NCBI GenBank assembly: GCA_963707965.1 | Contig: CAVPRR010000003.1 | Location: 124,001-188,000 of the forward strand | Reading direction: 5' to 3' | Length of the DNA: 64,000 nucleotides | From: VRUE01 sp963707965 | Lineage (GTDB): Bacteria > Actinomycetota > Thermoleophilia > Solirubrobacterales > 70-9 | Shown here: piece by piece, positions 1 to 8,012 of the stretch | How positions within the stretch are numbered: the stretch's first letter is position 1 | How the letters are laid out: each line of letters opens with the position of its first letter | Notes under the pieces: model-generated | Told to the model about the DNA's origin: nothing | Database searches by the model: none | Seen by the model: only the letters and a program-made list of their open reading frames with translations | Program-made: the position numbers and the translations under genes

Positions 1-159
1 TCGGAAGCCGCTCCGAGCATGGCAGCGGCCGGCGGCGCTGCAAGGCGCCCGCTTCGCGGGGCCTCGCTGACGCGCCCTCGCTGACGCTCGGGTTCCGCGC
101 CGCCTGATCCGCTGCCCTTCGGTTCGGCGACTTCCGTCAACGAGCCCAGGAGGTGCGCG

Positions 160-516
160 ATGAGCGCCACGGCAACTCAGTCCAGCCCGAGCCAGCTCTG
201 CGAGCTCGGCCACTACACCGTCCCCGACGAAGCCCGCGTCCTGCTCGGCCGCCGGATCGACGGCGTCGTCCACGTCTACGACTACCCACGGGATGGCCAT
301 GGCCGCCCCCACTTCGCGCGGCGCTATGTTGCCGGCGCGATCGAGAAGAACGGGACGAGCAGGTTCAGGCAGCCGCGCCACCTGCGGCGCTTGGCGCCGG
401 CAACGCTTCCAGAATGCTCGCGGGGAGTCTGGTGCTCGCGTCCCAGACCTCGATTGCGACGAGCTTGTGGCTGGTGCGGTCGTAGTCGCGGAGGCCGCCT
501 GGTACGCGCTCGCTGA
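160..516 (+). pseudogene. Truncated gene: intact start, lost 3' part
   Basis: A strong ribosome-binding site (AGGAGG, six bases before the ATG) opens a frame whose first ~65 residues (VHVYDYPRDGHGRP, then VAGAIEKNG) have normal composition. From about base 355 the frame becomes arginine-rich and runs antisense through the DUF2283-like gene at 365-583, which is typical of non-coding sequence. I read this as the 5' end of a small unrecognised gene whose 3' part was removed or replaced by recombination. Function unknown. Confidence 0.5.
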
Positions 517-583
517 CGACATCGTCGGACGCGCCGGTCGGGAACCAGGCGATGTCGGCGTCTGCGTCGTAGTAGGCGAACAC
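365..583 (-). CDS. DUF2283-like small protein
   Basis: The C-terminal ~70 residues begin FAYYDADADIAWF and contain LVAIEVWDAS followed by TRLP. This matches the DUF2283 pattern (short beta protein starting with YD.eaDalYi, ending with v.gieiLdaS..l). The GTG start at 583 puts the motif at the N-terminus, as is usual. An ATG at 730 would add 49 residues without family resemblance, so the start is uncertain. No Shine-Dalgarno is obvious at either start. The molecular function of DUF2283 is not established; members are often small accessory genes near toxin-antitoxin loci, as here. Confidence 0.55.
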   Translation of the reverse strand: MFAYYDADADIAWFPTGASDDVVSERVPGGLRDYDRTSHKLVAIEVWDASTRLPASILEALPAPSAAGGAAA

Positions 584-721
584 GCTTCCGCGAGCGTAGC
601 GCTGGTCGGCTACGAGTCTTGCCCCTGCAATCGCCGATGGGCGATCTCGTAGACCGTAGGGGTGTTTTCGGGGGCGTTCTTCCCCTGCTCCGAGAGTGGG
701 ATGCTCGGCGAGGATCGTTTT

Positions 722-739
722 GGAAATCATGCTATTTCC
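722..739. promoter_or_regulatory. Palindrome in a divergent promoter region
   Basis: GGAAAT and ATTTCC form a perfect inverted repeat separated by six bases. It lies between the leftward DUF2283-like gene and the rightward HTH gene at 764, about 25 bases before that start. Its position suits an operator, perhaps for the HTH protein itself; this is inference. Confidence 0.35.
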
Positions 740-763
740 GAAACGTGCTGTTAGCCTTTTCTC

Positions 764-1243
764 ATGTCCTCTCGCTCGGCTCCAACGCAGCTGCGACGCC
801 GCGCCGCGCTTGCGCGCTTGGAGGTTGAAGAGCTGGCCGACGCGGTTTCCGAGCTGCGCTCCGCCTCGCGCTCGAAGCCCGAGTTCGAGCGGGCGGTGGA
901 GCGAGTGGAGGAGCTGAGCGCGCGGGTTCAGAAGACGCTCGACTTGTCCGGCGGCCTGACGGTTGCCCAGGCAGCCGAGCGGCTGGAGGTGAGCGAGCCG
1001 ACGGTCCGCAAGTGGCTCGCCGAGGGGCTGCTGGAGCGAGTGGCCGGGCGCAAGCCGGTGGAGATAACCCAGCGCAGCGTGATCGACGTCGAGCGCGTGC
1101 TGGGTGCCGTTCGCGAAAGCTACCCGGCGCGGCGCTGGAGCAAGGCGCTGGCGGCCTTCCTGCACGACCGCGATCTGCTGGGGCAGGAGTGGGTGCGTGA
1201 GGGCATCGAACAGCTGAAGCGCGGCGAGCTGATCGGGCGCTGA
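764..1243 (+). CDS. HTH DNA-binding protein with coiled-coil N-terminus
   Basis: 159 residues. Residues ~20-60 are charged and helical (likely coiled coil). Residues ~67-95 (LTVAQAAERLEVSEPTVRKW followed by LAEGLLERV) form an excisionase/MerR-like helix-turn-helix, and the rest is helical (RWSKALAAFLHDRDLLG). It resembles antitoxin-type HTH proteins but no toxin follows; the next gene encodes a 75-residue protein with no recognisable domain. Likely a transcriptional regulator acting on the 722-739 palindrome or nearby sites. Confidence 0.6.
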   Translation: MSSRSAPTQLRRRAALARLEVEELADAVSELRSASRSKPEFERAVERVEELSARVQKTLDLSGGLTVAQAAERLEVSEPTVRKWLAEGLLERVAGRKPVEITQRSVIDVERVLGAVRESYPARRWSKALAAFLHDRDLLGQEWVREGIEQLKRGELIGR

Positions 1244-1313
1244 GTAAGGTCCCGCTGCGATGGCGGGCAAAGAATGGACGCCCGTCTTGCGGGGTCTTGC
1301 GGGCGGGCTACAC

Positions 1314-1329
1314 TTTCCATCTATGGAAA
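1314..1329 (+). promoter_or_regulatory. Palindrome over the start codon, with a leaderless-type -10
   Basis: TTTCCAT and ATGGAAA form a perfect inverted repeat with a two-base spacer. The right arm contains the ATG of the next gene. TACACT at 1309-1314 would be a -10 box placing transcription start at or near that ATG, so the message may be leaderless and the palindrome an operator blocking it. Inference from sequence only. Confidence 0.3.
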
Positions 1330-1550
1330 CTCGCCTGTGGCCGGACCTTCCTGACAAGCACCGTTGGGCGCTGGAGTTGATGGAAAAGCGCTTGGAGAAC
1401 ACCGCCCAGCCCGCAAGAGAGCTTTCCGCGCGCGCTGAGGAGCTTCGCGCCCAGGCGGCGCAGACCGACATCGATGGCTATCGCGATGCGGCCCTAGCGC
1501 TGGCTGACCGTTATGAGCAGGCGGCGGCTTCTCGCCTCGCTTCGGCGTAG
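1323..1550 (+). CDS. Small helical protein, function unknown
   Basis: 75 residues starting METRLWPDLPDKHRWALELM, then a helical, alanine- and glutamate-rich segment (ELSARAEELRAQAAQ, ALALADRYEQAAASRL). I chose the ATG at 1323 because a plausible -10 box (TACACT) lies just upstream; an in-frame ATG at 1260 would add 21 unconvincing residues. It follows the HTH gene by 80 bases and might be its partner. No family recognised. Confidence 0.45.
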   Translation: METRLWPDLPDKHRWALELMEKRLENTAQPARELSARAEELRAQAAQTDIDGYRDAALALADRYEQAAASRLASA

Positions 1551-1552
1551 CC

Positions 1553-1924
1553 CTACTGCCTCCCCATCGAGTCCATCCGGGCGGCGATCTCTAACTGCCG
1601 GTCGAGCAGGGACTCGGCGTCGACCTTGATGCGCGCCAACTCGGATTTCAGTTCAGCGAGCGTCTCCGCCGCGCCCTCGGCGTCGAGCGAGACCTGATCC
1701 CGCCACTTGGCGGAGAGCTGGCGAGCAGTGGCCGAAAGACCGGGCAGCTCGACCGTCGCGATTCGCGCCGACTCCTCGAGGAGCTGGGCCTGCTCGGGAT
1801 TGCCTTGATCGCTTGCGATCAGCTCACGCCGAATCTCGAAGATGGACTCATGGGCGATCGTTGCGGTTTGGAGCAGCAGATTCAGCTCCTTGATGGCAGT
1901 TGGGTCTTCTGGCACGTCGGCCAT
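1553..1924 (-). CDS. Coiled-coil protein, function unknown
   Basis: 123 residues from the ATG at 1924 (MADVPEDPTAIKEL). The whole protein is predicted helical by eye, with heptad-like stretches (AETLAELKSELARIKVDAES, LLDRQLEIAARMDSMG). No catalytic motif, signal peptide or membrane segment. It converges with the 1323-1550 gene; the two stops are only a few bases apart. Not recognised. Confidence 0.45.
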   Translation of the reverse strand: MADVPEDPTAIKELNLLLQTATIAHESIFEIRRELIASDQGNPEQAQLLEESARIATVELPGLSATARQLSAKWRDQVSLDAEGAAETLAELKSELARIKVDAESLLDRQLEIAARMDSMGRQ

Positions 1925-2106
1925 CCTGCCGGGAGGAGCACTTGGGAGTAGCAAAACTCCGCTTCGTCAGTCGAGCTCAACACTACGCGCCGGCGCAGTC
2001 TCCTGAGCCAGCGTTCGTCGAGCTGCATGTCAAATAGATGGAACAATCTGCCCGTGACGATCTTGGGGCTGGGAGGCGAGGAAGCCCTGGCGGGCGGAGC
2101 GCCTCG

Positions 2107-2754
2107 ATGAATGACGACTGGCGCCTGCAAGTCGATCTGCACGAGGAGAGTCACGCCAGCGCGCTGACTGAGCGCCTCGACGCCCAGCAGCTCCAGCATG
2201 ACCTGAGCGAGGCGTTCCACGACCGCGTCATCGTCACTCGAGACGGGGCCAGGGTGTTCCTCTACGCCGGCACCCGCGAGCAGGCCGAGAAGGCCCGCGA
2301 TGCTGTCGAGGCTGAGGCGCGGCAGCACGGATGGGCGTTCGACGTCGACTTCCGCCACTGGCATCCCACCGCGGAGGAATGGGAGGACCCTGACAAGCCG
2401 CTGCCGGAAGACGATGCCGCCAGGCTTTCCGAGCGCGGAGCGCTGATGGAGCACGAGCGCGAGGAGACGGCGAAGAGGGGGTATCCCGAATTCGAGGTCC
2501 GGATCGACCTCCCCTCGCGCCACGACGCGGCGGCGCTGTCCGAGCAGCTACGAGCGGAGGGCCTCCCCGCGGTTCACCGCTGGAGGTACCTGCTGGTCGG
2601 CGCTGCCGACGAGGACAGCGCCAAGGCGCTCGCCGAGCGGATACGAGATGACGCCCCCAGCGGTAGTCGAGTCAAGGTCGAGGGCACGTGGGCAGCGGCC
2701 TACGCCGAGCGCCCGCCCAACCCGTTCGCGGTGCTGGGTGGGCTGGGCGGCTGA
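2107..2754 (+). CDS. Internally duplicated alpha/beta protein, unknown function
   Basis: 215 residues from the ATG at 2107 (MNDDWRLQVDLHEESHASAL). An earlier ATG at 2038 gives a poor-quality extension. Two similar halves are visible. Residues ~5-75 are RLQVDLHEESHASALTERL, then RVIVTRDG, then LYAGTREQAEKARDAV. Residues ~128-195 are EVRIDLPSRHDAAALSEQLR, then RWRYLLVGAADEDSAKALAE. Each reads beta-helix-beta-beta-helix, like a ferredoxin-fold or ACT-like unit duplicated. No known active site; cytoplasmic. Confidence 0.55.
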   Translation: MNDDWRLQVDLHEESHASALTERLDAQQLQHDLSEAFHDRVIVTRDGARVFLYAGTREQAEKARDAVEAEARQHGWAFDVDFRHWHPTAEEWEDPDKPLPEDDAARLSERGALMEHEREETAKRGYPEFEVRIDLPSRHDAAALSEQLRAEGLPAVHRWRYLLVGAADEDSAKALAERIRDDAPSGSRVKVEGTWAAAYAERPPNPFAVLGGLGG

Positions 2755-2894
2755 GACCCGTGGCTGCAGAGCCAATGCTGGCCGTCCAGCCGAGTGGGTT
2801 TGCCGCGTGATCGAGTGGAGGCGAGTGCCCTGGCCGCTGTGGATCTATTCCGCATCCGTGCTGGCGCGGCTGGCCGCTGTGGACGACAGCAAGG

Positions 2895-3175
2895 GTGATG
2901 GCGTCGAGTGCGAATCAGGTGGTTTCGAGCCGAACGAACGGCGACGGCCGCTCTCTCGATCTGGGCGAGGGTGTGAGCCTGACTCGCGCCGATCTACTGA
3001 CGGCCGATGAGGTGGCGGAGTTGCTGCAGCCGCGGCCGTCGACGGTCAAGGACTACGCGCGCGGGGGATCATCCCGAGCTTCAAGCTCGGCCGGTTCCGG
3101 CGCTTCGTGCGCGCCGATGTCGAGGCGACCTTGAAGCTCCTGCGCGAGTCGGGCGGGTATCCATCGCCGCGCTGA
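2895..3175 (+). pseudogene. Frameshifted excisionase-like HTH gene
   Basis: The first frame, from GTG 2895, reads LLTADEVAELLQPRPSTVKD then YAR. The rest of the domain continues in another frame from about 3059: GIIPSFKLGRFRRFVRADVE then ATLKLLRESGG, ending at a TGA at 3173-3175. Joining them rebuilds a normal excisionase/HTH_17 domain (helix-turn-helix, then wing with PSFKLG.FRRF). One base appears missing in the GC run near 3056-3065. Either a real pseudogene or a sequencing error in a homopolymer-like run. Confidence 0.65.
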
Positions 3176-3195
3176 TCAACCGAGCCTGTGCGAAG

Positions 3196-3217
3196 AACGT
3201 TGCAAAACGCCACGTTT
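3196..3217 (+). promoter_or_regulatory. AbiEi operator-like inverted repeat 1 (imperfect)
   Basis: AACGTTG and CCACGTT around a CAAAACG spacer form an imperfect copy of the palindrome at 3250-3272. The two repeats are 54 bases apart on either side of an A/T-rich stretch with a TATTCT hexamer (3234-3239). AbiEi proteins are known to repress their own operon by binding paired inverted repeats, so these are likely the operators. Confidence 0.5.
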
Positions 3218-3249
3218 TTGGCGGCGCTGCTGCTATTCTTCGGCTCACG

Positions 3250-3272
3250 AAACGTGGCAAAACACCACGTTT
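3250..3272 (+). promoter_or_regulatory. AbiEi operator-like inverted repeat 2 (perfect)
   Basis: AAACGTGG (3250-3257) and CCACGTTT (3265-3272) are perfect arms around CAAAACA. The site ends 11 bases before the AbiEi start, where a repressor would block transcription or a short leader. Confidence 0.6.
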
Positions 3273-3283
3273 TACGACCCACC

Positions 3284-3841
3284 ATGCCGGGACGCATCTA
3301 CAACATCCTCGCCGAGATCGCCGTCGACCAGTATGGCTACGTGACCACGCTGGACGCTGAGGAGCACGGCGTCGATCCACATCGCCTGATCGAGATGGCC
3401 AGGCGCGGCAGCATCGAGCGCGTCGCCCACGGCGTCTATCGGATGCCGGTCGTGGCCCCGACCGGCTTGGAGCAACTCATGGAGGCGACACTGTGGCCAC
3501 GCCGCCGGGGAGTGCTCTCCCACGAGACGGCGCTCGACCTGCATGATCTCTGCGACGTCAACCCGGCGAAGATCCACATCACCGTGCCGGCCGCCTATCG
3601 CCTCAGCCGTCCGGTGCCGCCGCTCTACGCGATTCATCGCCGCGATCTCGATGCCGGTGAGGTGACGAGATACGAAGGAATCCCTGTAGTGACGCCGCTG
3701 CGCGCGATCCTCGACGGGGCAGAGACGCATCTGCGCGGCGATCTGCTGCGCCAGGCGATCGAAACGGCGCGCCGACTTGGCTTGGTCAGACGCGGCAACC
3801 TCGAGAGACTCGATGAGCTGGCTGGCGCGGTACGGCGATGA
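3284..3841 (+). CDS. abiEi: AbiEi family type IV antitoxin / autorepressor
   Basis: 185 residues from the ATG at 3284 (MPGRIYNILAEIAVDQYGYV). The N-terminal winged-helix domain (VDQYGYVTTLDAEEHGVDPH, then LIEMARRGSIERVAHGVYRM) is the typical AbiEi antitoxin DNA-binding part. The C-terminal domain includes LSHETALDLHDLCDVNPAKI and HITVP, the usual AbiEi C-terminal pattern. It overlaps the abiEii start by four bases (ATGA), so the two are translationally coupled. Expected roles are neutralising AbiEii and repressing the operon through the inverted repeats upstream. Confidence 0.85.
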   Translation: MPGRIYNILAEIAVDQYGYVTTLDAEEHGVDPHRLIEMARRGSIERVAHGVYRMPVVAPTGLEQLMEATLWPRRRGVLSHETALDLHDLCDVNPAKIHITVPAAYRLSRPVPPLYAIHRRDLDAGEVTRYEGIPVVTPLRAILDGAETHLRGDLLRQAIETARRLGLVRRGNLERLDELAGAVRR

Positions 3842-4701
3842 GCTTCCCCAAGAAGAAAGCGCCCCACAACGTGAGGGTCCTGCGGAACTGGGTCCGTGCC
3901 TACGCAGACTCGACCGACCAAGCGGTCGGTCGAGTGACGCGCGCGATCTCCTTCATGCTGATCGCGCTGGTCTTGGAGCGAGCGAGAACGAGAGAGGGAG
4001 AGCCGCTGTTCCTGGTCAAGGGTGGCGTCTCGATGGAGCTGCGACTTCGTCTAAAGGCCCGTGCCACCAAGGACCTCGACACCGTCTTCCGCGGTCGTTT
4101 CGAGGAGTGGCTGGAAGCCCTCGACGATGCGCTCAGCGGCAGTGTGGAGGGCTTCAGCTTCTCGCGCGCCGAACCGGCGGAGATCCGCGAGACGCACACC
4201 TTCCGGGTGAACGTTGCGATCGACCTGAAAGGCAGGAGGTGGGGCCAGGTGGTATTGGAGGTCGCGCCGGCAGAGGCGGCCGAGGTCATCGACATCGACG
4301 CGGTGGAGCCCTTCGACATCGGCCAGTTCGGCTTGCCGGCACCCGAGAGCGTCCCCGTCGTCGGCCTGGCCTACCTGATCGCGCAGAAGCTTCACGCCTG
4401 CACACAGCCGCCGGAGGAGGGTGAGGAAAACCAGCGATCACACGACCTGATGGACCTGCTCTTGGCGCGTGACCTCCTTGAGGAGAGCGATCTCGCGCGC
4501 GTCCGGGAGGCATGTCTGGCGATCTTCGGCGGTCGAGGTATCCATGAGTGGCCGCCCAGTGTGGTCGTCTACCCGAGCTGGCCGGCCGCATTCGCGAAGC
4601 TCGCCGGCGAAGAGGGCTTCCCGATCGACGACGTGGAGCAAGTGGCAGAGCTGGTGCGCGAGCTGATCGCCGAGATCGACGCAGCCGCCCCTGCATGCTG
4701 A
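3838..4701 (+). CDS. abiEii: AbiEii family nucleotidyltransferase toxin
   Basis: 287 residues. The nucleotidyltransferase core is clear: KGGVSMEL at 61-68 (the KGG..L motif) followed by RATKDLD at 75-81 with the metal-binding acidic residue. A later lysine segment (YLIAQKLHAC) and RSHDLMDLLLA match the AbiEii/DUF1814 C-terminal half. AbiEii toxins transfer nucleotides (GTP preferred in studied cases) and arrest growth on phage infection. The gene overlaps abiEi by four bases and appears complete, so this is a full type IV toxin-antitoxin pair. Confidence 0.85.
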   Translation: MSFPKKKAPHNVRVLRNWVRAYADSTDQAVGRVTRAISFMLIALVLERARTREGEPLFLVKGGVSMELRLRLKARATKDLDTVFRGRFEEWLEALDDALSGSVEGFSFSRAEPAEIRETHTFRVNVAIDLKGRRWGQVVLEVAPAEAAEVIDIDAVEPFDIGQFGLPAPESVPVVGLAYLIAQKLHACTQPPEEGEENQRSHDLMDLLLARDLLEESDLARVREACLAIFGGRGIHEWPPSVVVYPSWPAAFAKLAGEEGFPIDDVEQVAELVRELIAEIDAAAPAC

Positions 4702-4791
4702 ACATCGCGCCTGGGGATTACCTGGATGGCTGGGCGACTCGGCTCCGTCGGCGAGCCGGTCAGCCGCCATCGCCCGGGTGGAAGGCGCGGG

Positions 4792-5106
4792 TCAGGCGGT
4801 CGAGGTCGTCGGGGCGCGCCTTGGCGTGGGTGTAGCGGCCGTCGTCCGCAAGTGCGGCTCGGCCGCCTTGGCCTTCGGCGCCTTTGTCCTCTCAACCTCG
4901 GGGAAGGACGTCGGGACGCCGAAGATCTCCTGCTCGAGGCGATCGACCTCTGCGAGCGGCAGCCGCCGCTGCCCGCTGGGCAGGCGGTAGGAGCCGAGGA
5001 TCTGGCGGTCGATCCAGTTGCGAATCGTGTTCTCGTGGACGCCCAGCCGCTTGGCCGCGTTCTTGATCGTGGTTGTCGTGGGGCGAGGTGGCGCCGCTAC
5101 AGCCAT
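4792..5106 (-). CDS. MerR/excisionase-type HTH protein with basic tail
   Basis: 104 residues. Residues ~12-50 (TIKNAAKRLGVHENTIRNWI followed by DRQILGSYRLPSGQRRL) form a helix-turn-helix plus wing. The C-terminal third is a disordered Pro/Ala/Thr/Lys-rich tail (KAPKAKAAEPHLRT). A good Shine-Dalgarno (AGGAG, six bases before ATG) supports the start. Small regulator of unknown targets, probably part of the accessory region. Confidence 0.6.
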   Translation of the reverse strand: MAVAAPPRPTTTTIKNAAKRLGVHENTIRNWIDRQILGSYRLPSGQRRLPLAEVDRLEQEIFGVPTSFPEVERTKAPKAKAAEPHLRTTAATPTPRRAPTTSTA

Positions 5107-5143
5107 CGGGTGCTCCTATCCCGGCCTCCTTGGTCGCCTGCGA

Positions 5144-5172
5144 GTTGTAGCAATTATTGCTTCTATTGTCAT
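5144..5172 (-). promoter_or_regulatory. Promoter of the HTH gene at 4792-5106
   Basis: On the minus strand ATGACA (5167-5172) and TACAAC (5144-5149) are separated by exactly 17 bases, close to sigma-70-type -35 and -10 boxes. They lie in the only A/T-rich stretch nearby, about 40 bases upstream of the start codon. Confidence 0.5.
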
Positions 5173-5197
5173 TGTAGATTTTGTAATTGCGTCTAGA

Positions 5198-5239
5198 TAG
5201 GCCCCAGCCCCTCGGTCGTAGGCCCCAGCCCCTCGGTCG
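5198..5239. repeat. 21-bp tandem repeat, two copies
   Basis: TAGGCCCCAGCCCCTCGGTC plus a final G is repeated exactly twice between the HTH promoter and the Fic gene 3' end. It is one of many short tandem duplications at gene borders in this window. Confidence 0.8.
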
Positions 5240-5282
5240 TGCTGGCGGACCGCGGGAAGCTGCTCAACCGCCAGCGGGCTTC

Positions 5283-6500
5283 TCATGGGGTGGCCATGCT
5301 CTTCTCGAAGTCGTCGACGAGCGAGAGGATCTGATCGCATTCCCACACGCGGCCCCAGTTGCGCTGGTTCAGCTTCTTGAGGATCCCCGCCTCCTCGAGC
5401 TGCCTTAGTGCGGCCCCGACTGCCACATGAGACTTGGCCGTCAGCTGCTGGGCGGCAGCGACATCGATGATGGGGTGCTCTGGAAGAGACTCGATTACCT
5501 GCCTGATGGCGGCGTCTTTACGTGGCTGGCCCAGTTCGGCAAGCCAAGTGGCCTGGCGCTCCGCGATCTCAGCGGCGAACTGCTCGGCGGCGCGAGCAGA
5601 GCGTGTTGTGGCGTCGGCGAGCCTTTCGCACCAAGCACTCACGTCTCCCTGGCTATAGGCCCCCAGGCTGTCGATATAGGCATTCGGCTCGTTGCCGAGG
5701 ACAAGGCTGATAGGAGGCACGTAGTCGCGGATCTCGCCATGGCGGCGCAATACGGCGTAGATCAAGGCGCGCCCCGTCCGACCGTTGCCGTCGGCGAATG
5801 GATGGATGTTCTCGAACTGCGCATGGGCGATAGCCGCTTGAGCGATTGGGGATAGGTCATCGCGGTTTATGAACTCGCAAAGATCGTCGAGGAGCGCGGG
5901 AACATGCTCGGGCGGTGGCGGCACGTAGGTCGCGCCCACCGGGTTGTAGTCATTTCCGCCGATCCAGTTCTGCTGATCTCTGATTACCCCAGCGATTTCG
6001 CTGTCCTGCGTATGGCGAAGGAGAGCGCGATGAATGTCGAGAATGTCGCTTACCGAAAAGGGCTCGGCTTTTCCTCCGAGCTCGATCGCTCTTTTCATCG
6101 CTTCGACATTTCCGAGAACCTCCGCGGCGCGGTTATCGCCCCTCCGCTCTCCAGGCCCCTGGTGGGCAGCTCGGGCTAGGCGCTTGTGAGAGATCACCAC
6201 TCCCTCGATCCGCGAGGACGCAACGCTCTCGGAACGCAACAGGTTCTGGGCAATAGAGCCCAGCTTGGCCACTCGCTCTGGGTCCTGGCCCAGATGAGCA
6301 AGCGCCTTGCTTGCTTTGTGCAAGGAAGCGCTGGCCTCGCTGCTGAGCATGAAGGTTCTCTCAGCGATCCGAGCCGGTATGAACGGTCTATACAGGCCTC
6401 CTCGTCGGCTTCTGCGACCCCCATAGGCGCTCGGATCACTCGGCCAGGTTGCCTCTTCGTGATGGCCTAAGGCTGTATTTCGTCGCCCTGTCGAGCTCAC
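5283..6500 (-). CDS. Fic family AMPylase with C-terminal winged helix
   Basis: 405 residues. The Fic core motif HPFADGNGR is at 233-241. An inhibitory-helix motif SSRIEG at 95-100 fits class II Fic proteins, where a glutamate N-terminal to the core blocks ATP. The C-terminal ~90 residues (DVAAAQQLTAKSHVAVGAAL, then RQLEEAGIL) form a winged helix, common in autoregulated Fic proteins. Predicted to transfer AMP to hydroxyls of target proteins. The GTG at 6498-6500 follows an AAAGGA Shine-Dalgarno; an ATG at internal residue 51 is less likely. The large palindrome at 6509-6574 sits directly upstream and may be its operator. Confidence 0.85.
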   Translation of the reverse strand: MSSTGRRNTALGHHEEATWPSDPSAYGGRRSRRGGLYRPFIPARIAERTFMLSSEASASLHKASKALAHLGQDPERVAKLGSIAQNLLRSESVASSRIEGVVISHKRLARAAHQGPGERRGDNRAAEVLGNVEAMKRAIELGGKAEPFSVSDILDIHRALLRHTQDSEIAGVIRDQQNWIGGNDYNPVGATYVPPPPEHVPALLDDLCEFINRDDLSPIAQAAIAHAQFENIHPFADGNGRTGRALIYAVLRRHGEIRDYVPPISLVLGNEPNAYIDSLGAYSQGDVSAWCERLADATTRSARAAEQFAAEIAERQATWLAELGQPRKDAAIRQVIESLPEHPIIDVAAAQQLTAKSHVAVGAALRQLEEAGILKKLNQRNWGRVWECDQILSLVDDFEKSMATP

Positions 6501-6508
6501 AGCGATCC

Positions 6509-6574
6509 TTTCAGAGGATACAGAGCTTTGTAAGGATAGCGTCTTGTCCTTACAAAGCTTAGAGGCCTCTGAAA
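6509..6574. promoter_or_regulatory. 66-bp concentric palindrome upstream of fic
   Basis: Two nested inverted repeats share one centre (6541.5): outer arms TTTCAGAGG (6509-6517) and CCTCTGAAA (6566-6574), and inner arms AGCTTTGTAAGGA (6524-6536) and TCCTTACAAAGCT (6547-6559). It ends nine bases from the fic start and 19 bases from the GTG of the opposite gene, so it could control both. Symmetry this long suggests a dimer-of-dimers operator or a hairpin. Confidence 0.6.
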
Positions 6575-6593
6575 CCCTGCCCCACAGTTCCTC

Positions 6594-7952
6594 GTGCGCC
6601 GCCGTCCGATCCGCGTTAGGGTCGCAGGAACCATCGAGGCCGAGGGTTCCACAGGGAAAAGCGCTTCAGGACACCCGCGCATCGTCGCGGCGCTGCTGGT
6701 CGTCGCCACCCTGATCGCCTTCTTGGCGATCTTCTCGATCTGGGTCAACCGCCAGGCGCTCAACACCGACAACTGGGTGAGCACCAGCGACAAGCTTCTT
6801 CAGAACGAAGAGGTCAGGACGCAACTCTCCACCTACCTGGCGGATGAACTCTTTGCCAACGTGGACGTGCAGGCAGAACTTGAAAAAACGTTCCCGCCGC
6901 GGCTCGCGCCCCTCGCCGGACCAGCCGCCGGGGCTCTGCATCAGCTTGCTCCCCAGGTCGCCGAAAGGGCGCTGGCCACCTCTCAGGCCGAAAGCCTCTG
7001 GAGCGAGGCCAATCGCGCTGCCCACGAAACGCTGCTGAAGATCTTGAACGACGAAGGTTCGGCAGTCTCGACCAGCGGTGGCGAAGTCACCCTCGATCTC
7101 CAATCGTTGGTGTCAGAAAGCGGCGGCCAGCTCGGGATCGCCGGCAAGCTCGCCTCGAAGGTTCCCGCCGACGCCGGCCAGCTCACCATCCTCAAGTCCG
7201 ATCAGCTCTCGGCGGCACAGGACATCAGCAAGCTGATCAGGCGCCTGCCGATCGTTCTCACCCTGCTGGCGCTGCTGCTCTACGGGCTCGCCATCTACCT
7301 TGCCGGGCCGCGCCGCAGGCAGGCCCTGCGCTCGGTCGGCTTCGGCTTCATCGTCGCCGGCATCCTCGGCCTCCTCCTTCGGCAGCTCGCCGGGAACACG
7401 GTGGTCGACGCCCTGGCGGGTAACGAAGCGGTCAAGCCCGCAGTGGAAGCCGTCTGGAGCATCGGCACCTCGCTGCTGGTGACGGTCGCCGTCTCGGCCA
7501 TCACCTTCGGCATCCTTGCCGTCATCGCCGCCTGGCTTGCGGGACCGACCCGCATCGCCTCGAGCCTGCGCCGTGAGGCCGCTCCCTACCTGCGTGAGCG
7601 ACGGGGCACGACCTACGCGGTGGTCGGCCTCATCTTCCTCGTACTCATCCTCTGGGCGCCGGTGGTTGCCTTCCACAAACCGATCGGGCTGCTGCTGCTG
7701 GCGGTGCTGATGGTGCTCGGGACGGAGGCGCTGCGACGCCAGGCCGAAGCGGAATTCCCGGACGCCACCTTCGGTGGGCTCAGGGACCGGGTGCGGGCGT
7801 CAGTTCCGAGGCGGGCGCCGGCGGAGCCTCCGACCCCGGTGGGGGAGAGCAAGGTCGATCAGATCGAGCGGCTCTCGGCCTTGAAGGAGAAGGGGATGCT
7901 GAGCGAGGAGGAGTTCGAGGCGGCGAAGGCCGAGGTGCTCGGTCCCGAATAG
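6594..7952 (+). CDS. Multi-pass membrane protein with C-terminal SHOCT domain
   Basis: 452 residues from a GTG. One membrane helix near residues 30-50 (IVAALLVVATLIAFLAIFSI) is followed by a ~170-residue extracytoplasmic helical domain. Four more hydrophobic helices lie at ~228-380 (VLTLLALLLYGLAIYLAG, VGFGFIVAGILGLLLRQLAG, LVTVAVSAITFGILAVIAAW, VVGLIFLVLILWAPVVAFH). The last ~30 residues (KVDQIERLSALKEKGMLSEE then EFEAAKAEVLG) are a textbook SHOCT oligomerisation motif. Such proteins are common in actinobacteria; the function is unknown. Confidence 0.75.
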   Translation: MRRRPIRVRVAGTIEAEGSTGKSASGHPRIVAALLVVATLIAFLAIFSIWVNRQALNTDNWVSTSDKLLQNEEVRTQLSTYLADELFANVDVQAELEKTFPPRLAPLAGPAAGALHQLAPQVAERALATSQAESLWSEANRAAHETLLKILNDEGSAVSTSGGEVTLDLQSLVSESGGQLGIAGKLASKVPADAGQLTILKSDQLSAAQDISKLIRRLPIVLTLLALLLYGLAIYLAGPRRRQALRSVGFGFIVAGILGLLLRQLAGNTVVDALAGNEAVKPAVEAVWSIGTSLLVTVAVSAITFGILAVIAAWLAGPTRIASSLRREAAPYLRERRGTTYAVVGLIFLVLILWAPVVAFHKPIGLLLLAVLMVLGTEALRRQAEAEFPDATFGGLRDRVRASVPRRAPAEPPTPVGESKVDQIERLSALKEKGMLSEEEFEAAKAEVLGPE

Positions 7953-8012
7953 GAGTGGTTGCACTCGATCGTTGTGCTCGCGGCCTTAGGGAGCACCGGG
8001 CGAGCTTTCAGG

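Noticed and set aside
3046..3297. Reverse-strand frame over the AbiE operator region
   Set aside because: It lies across the excisionase pseudogene and the operators; no support.
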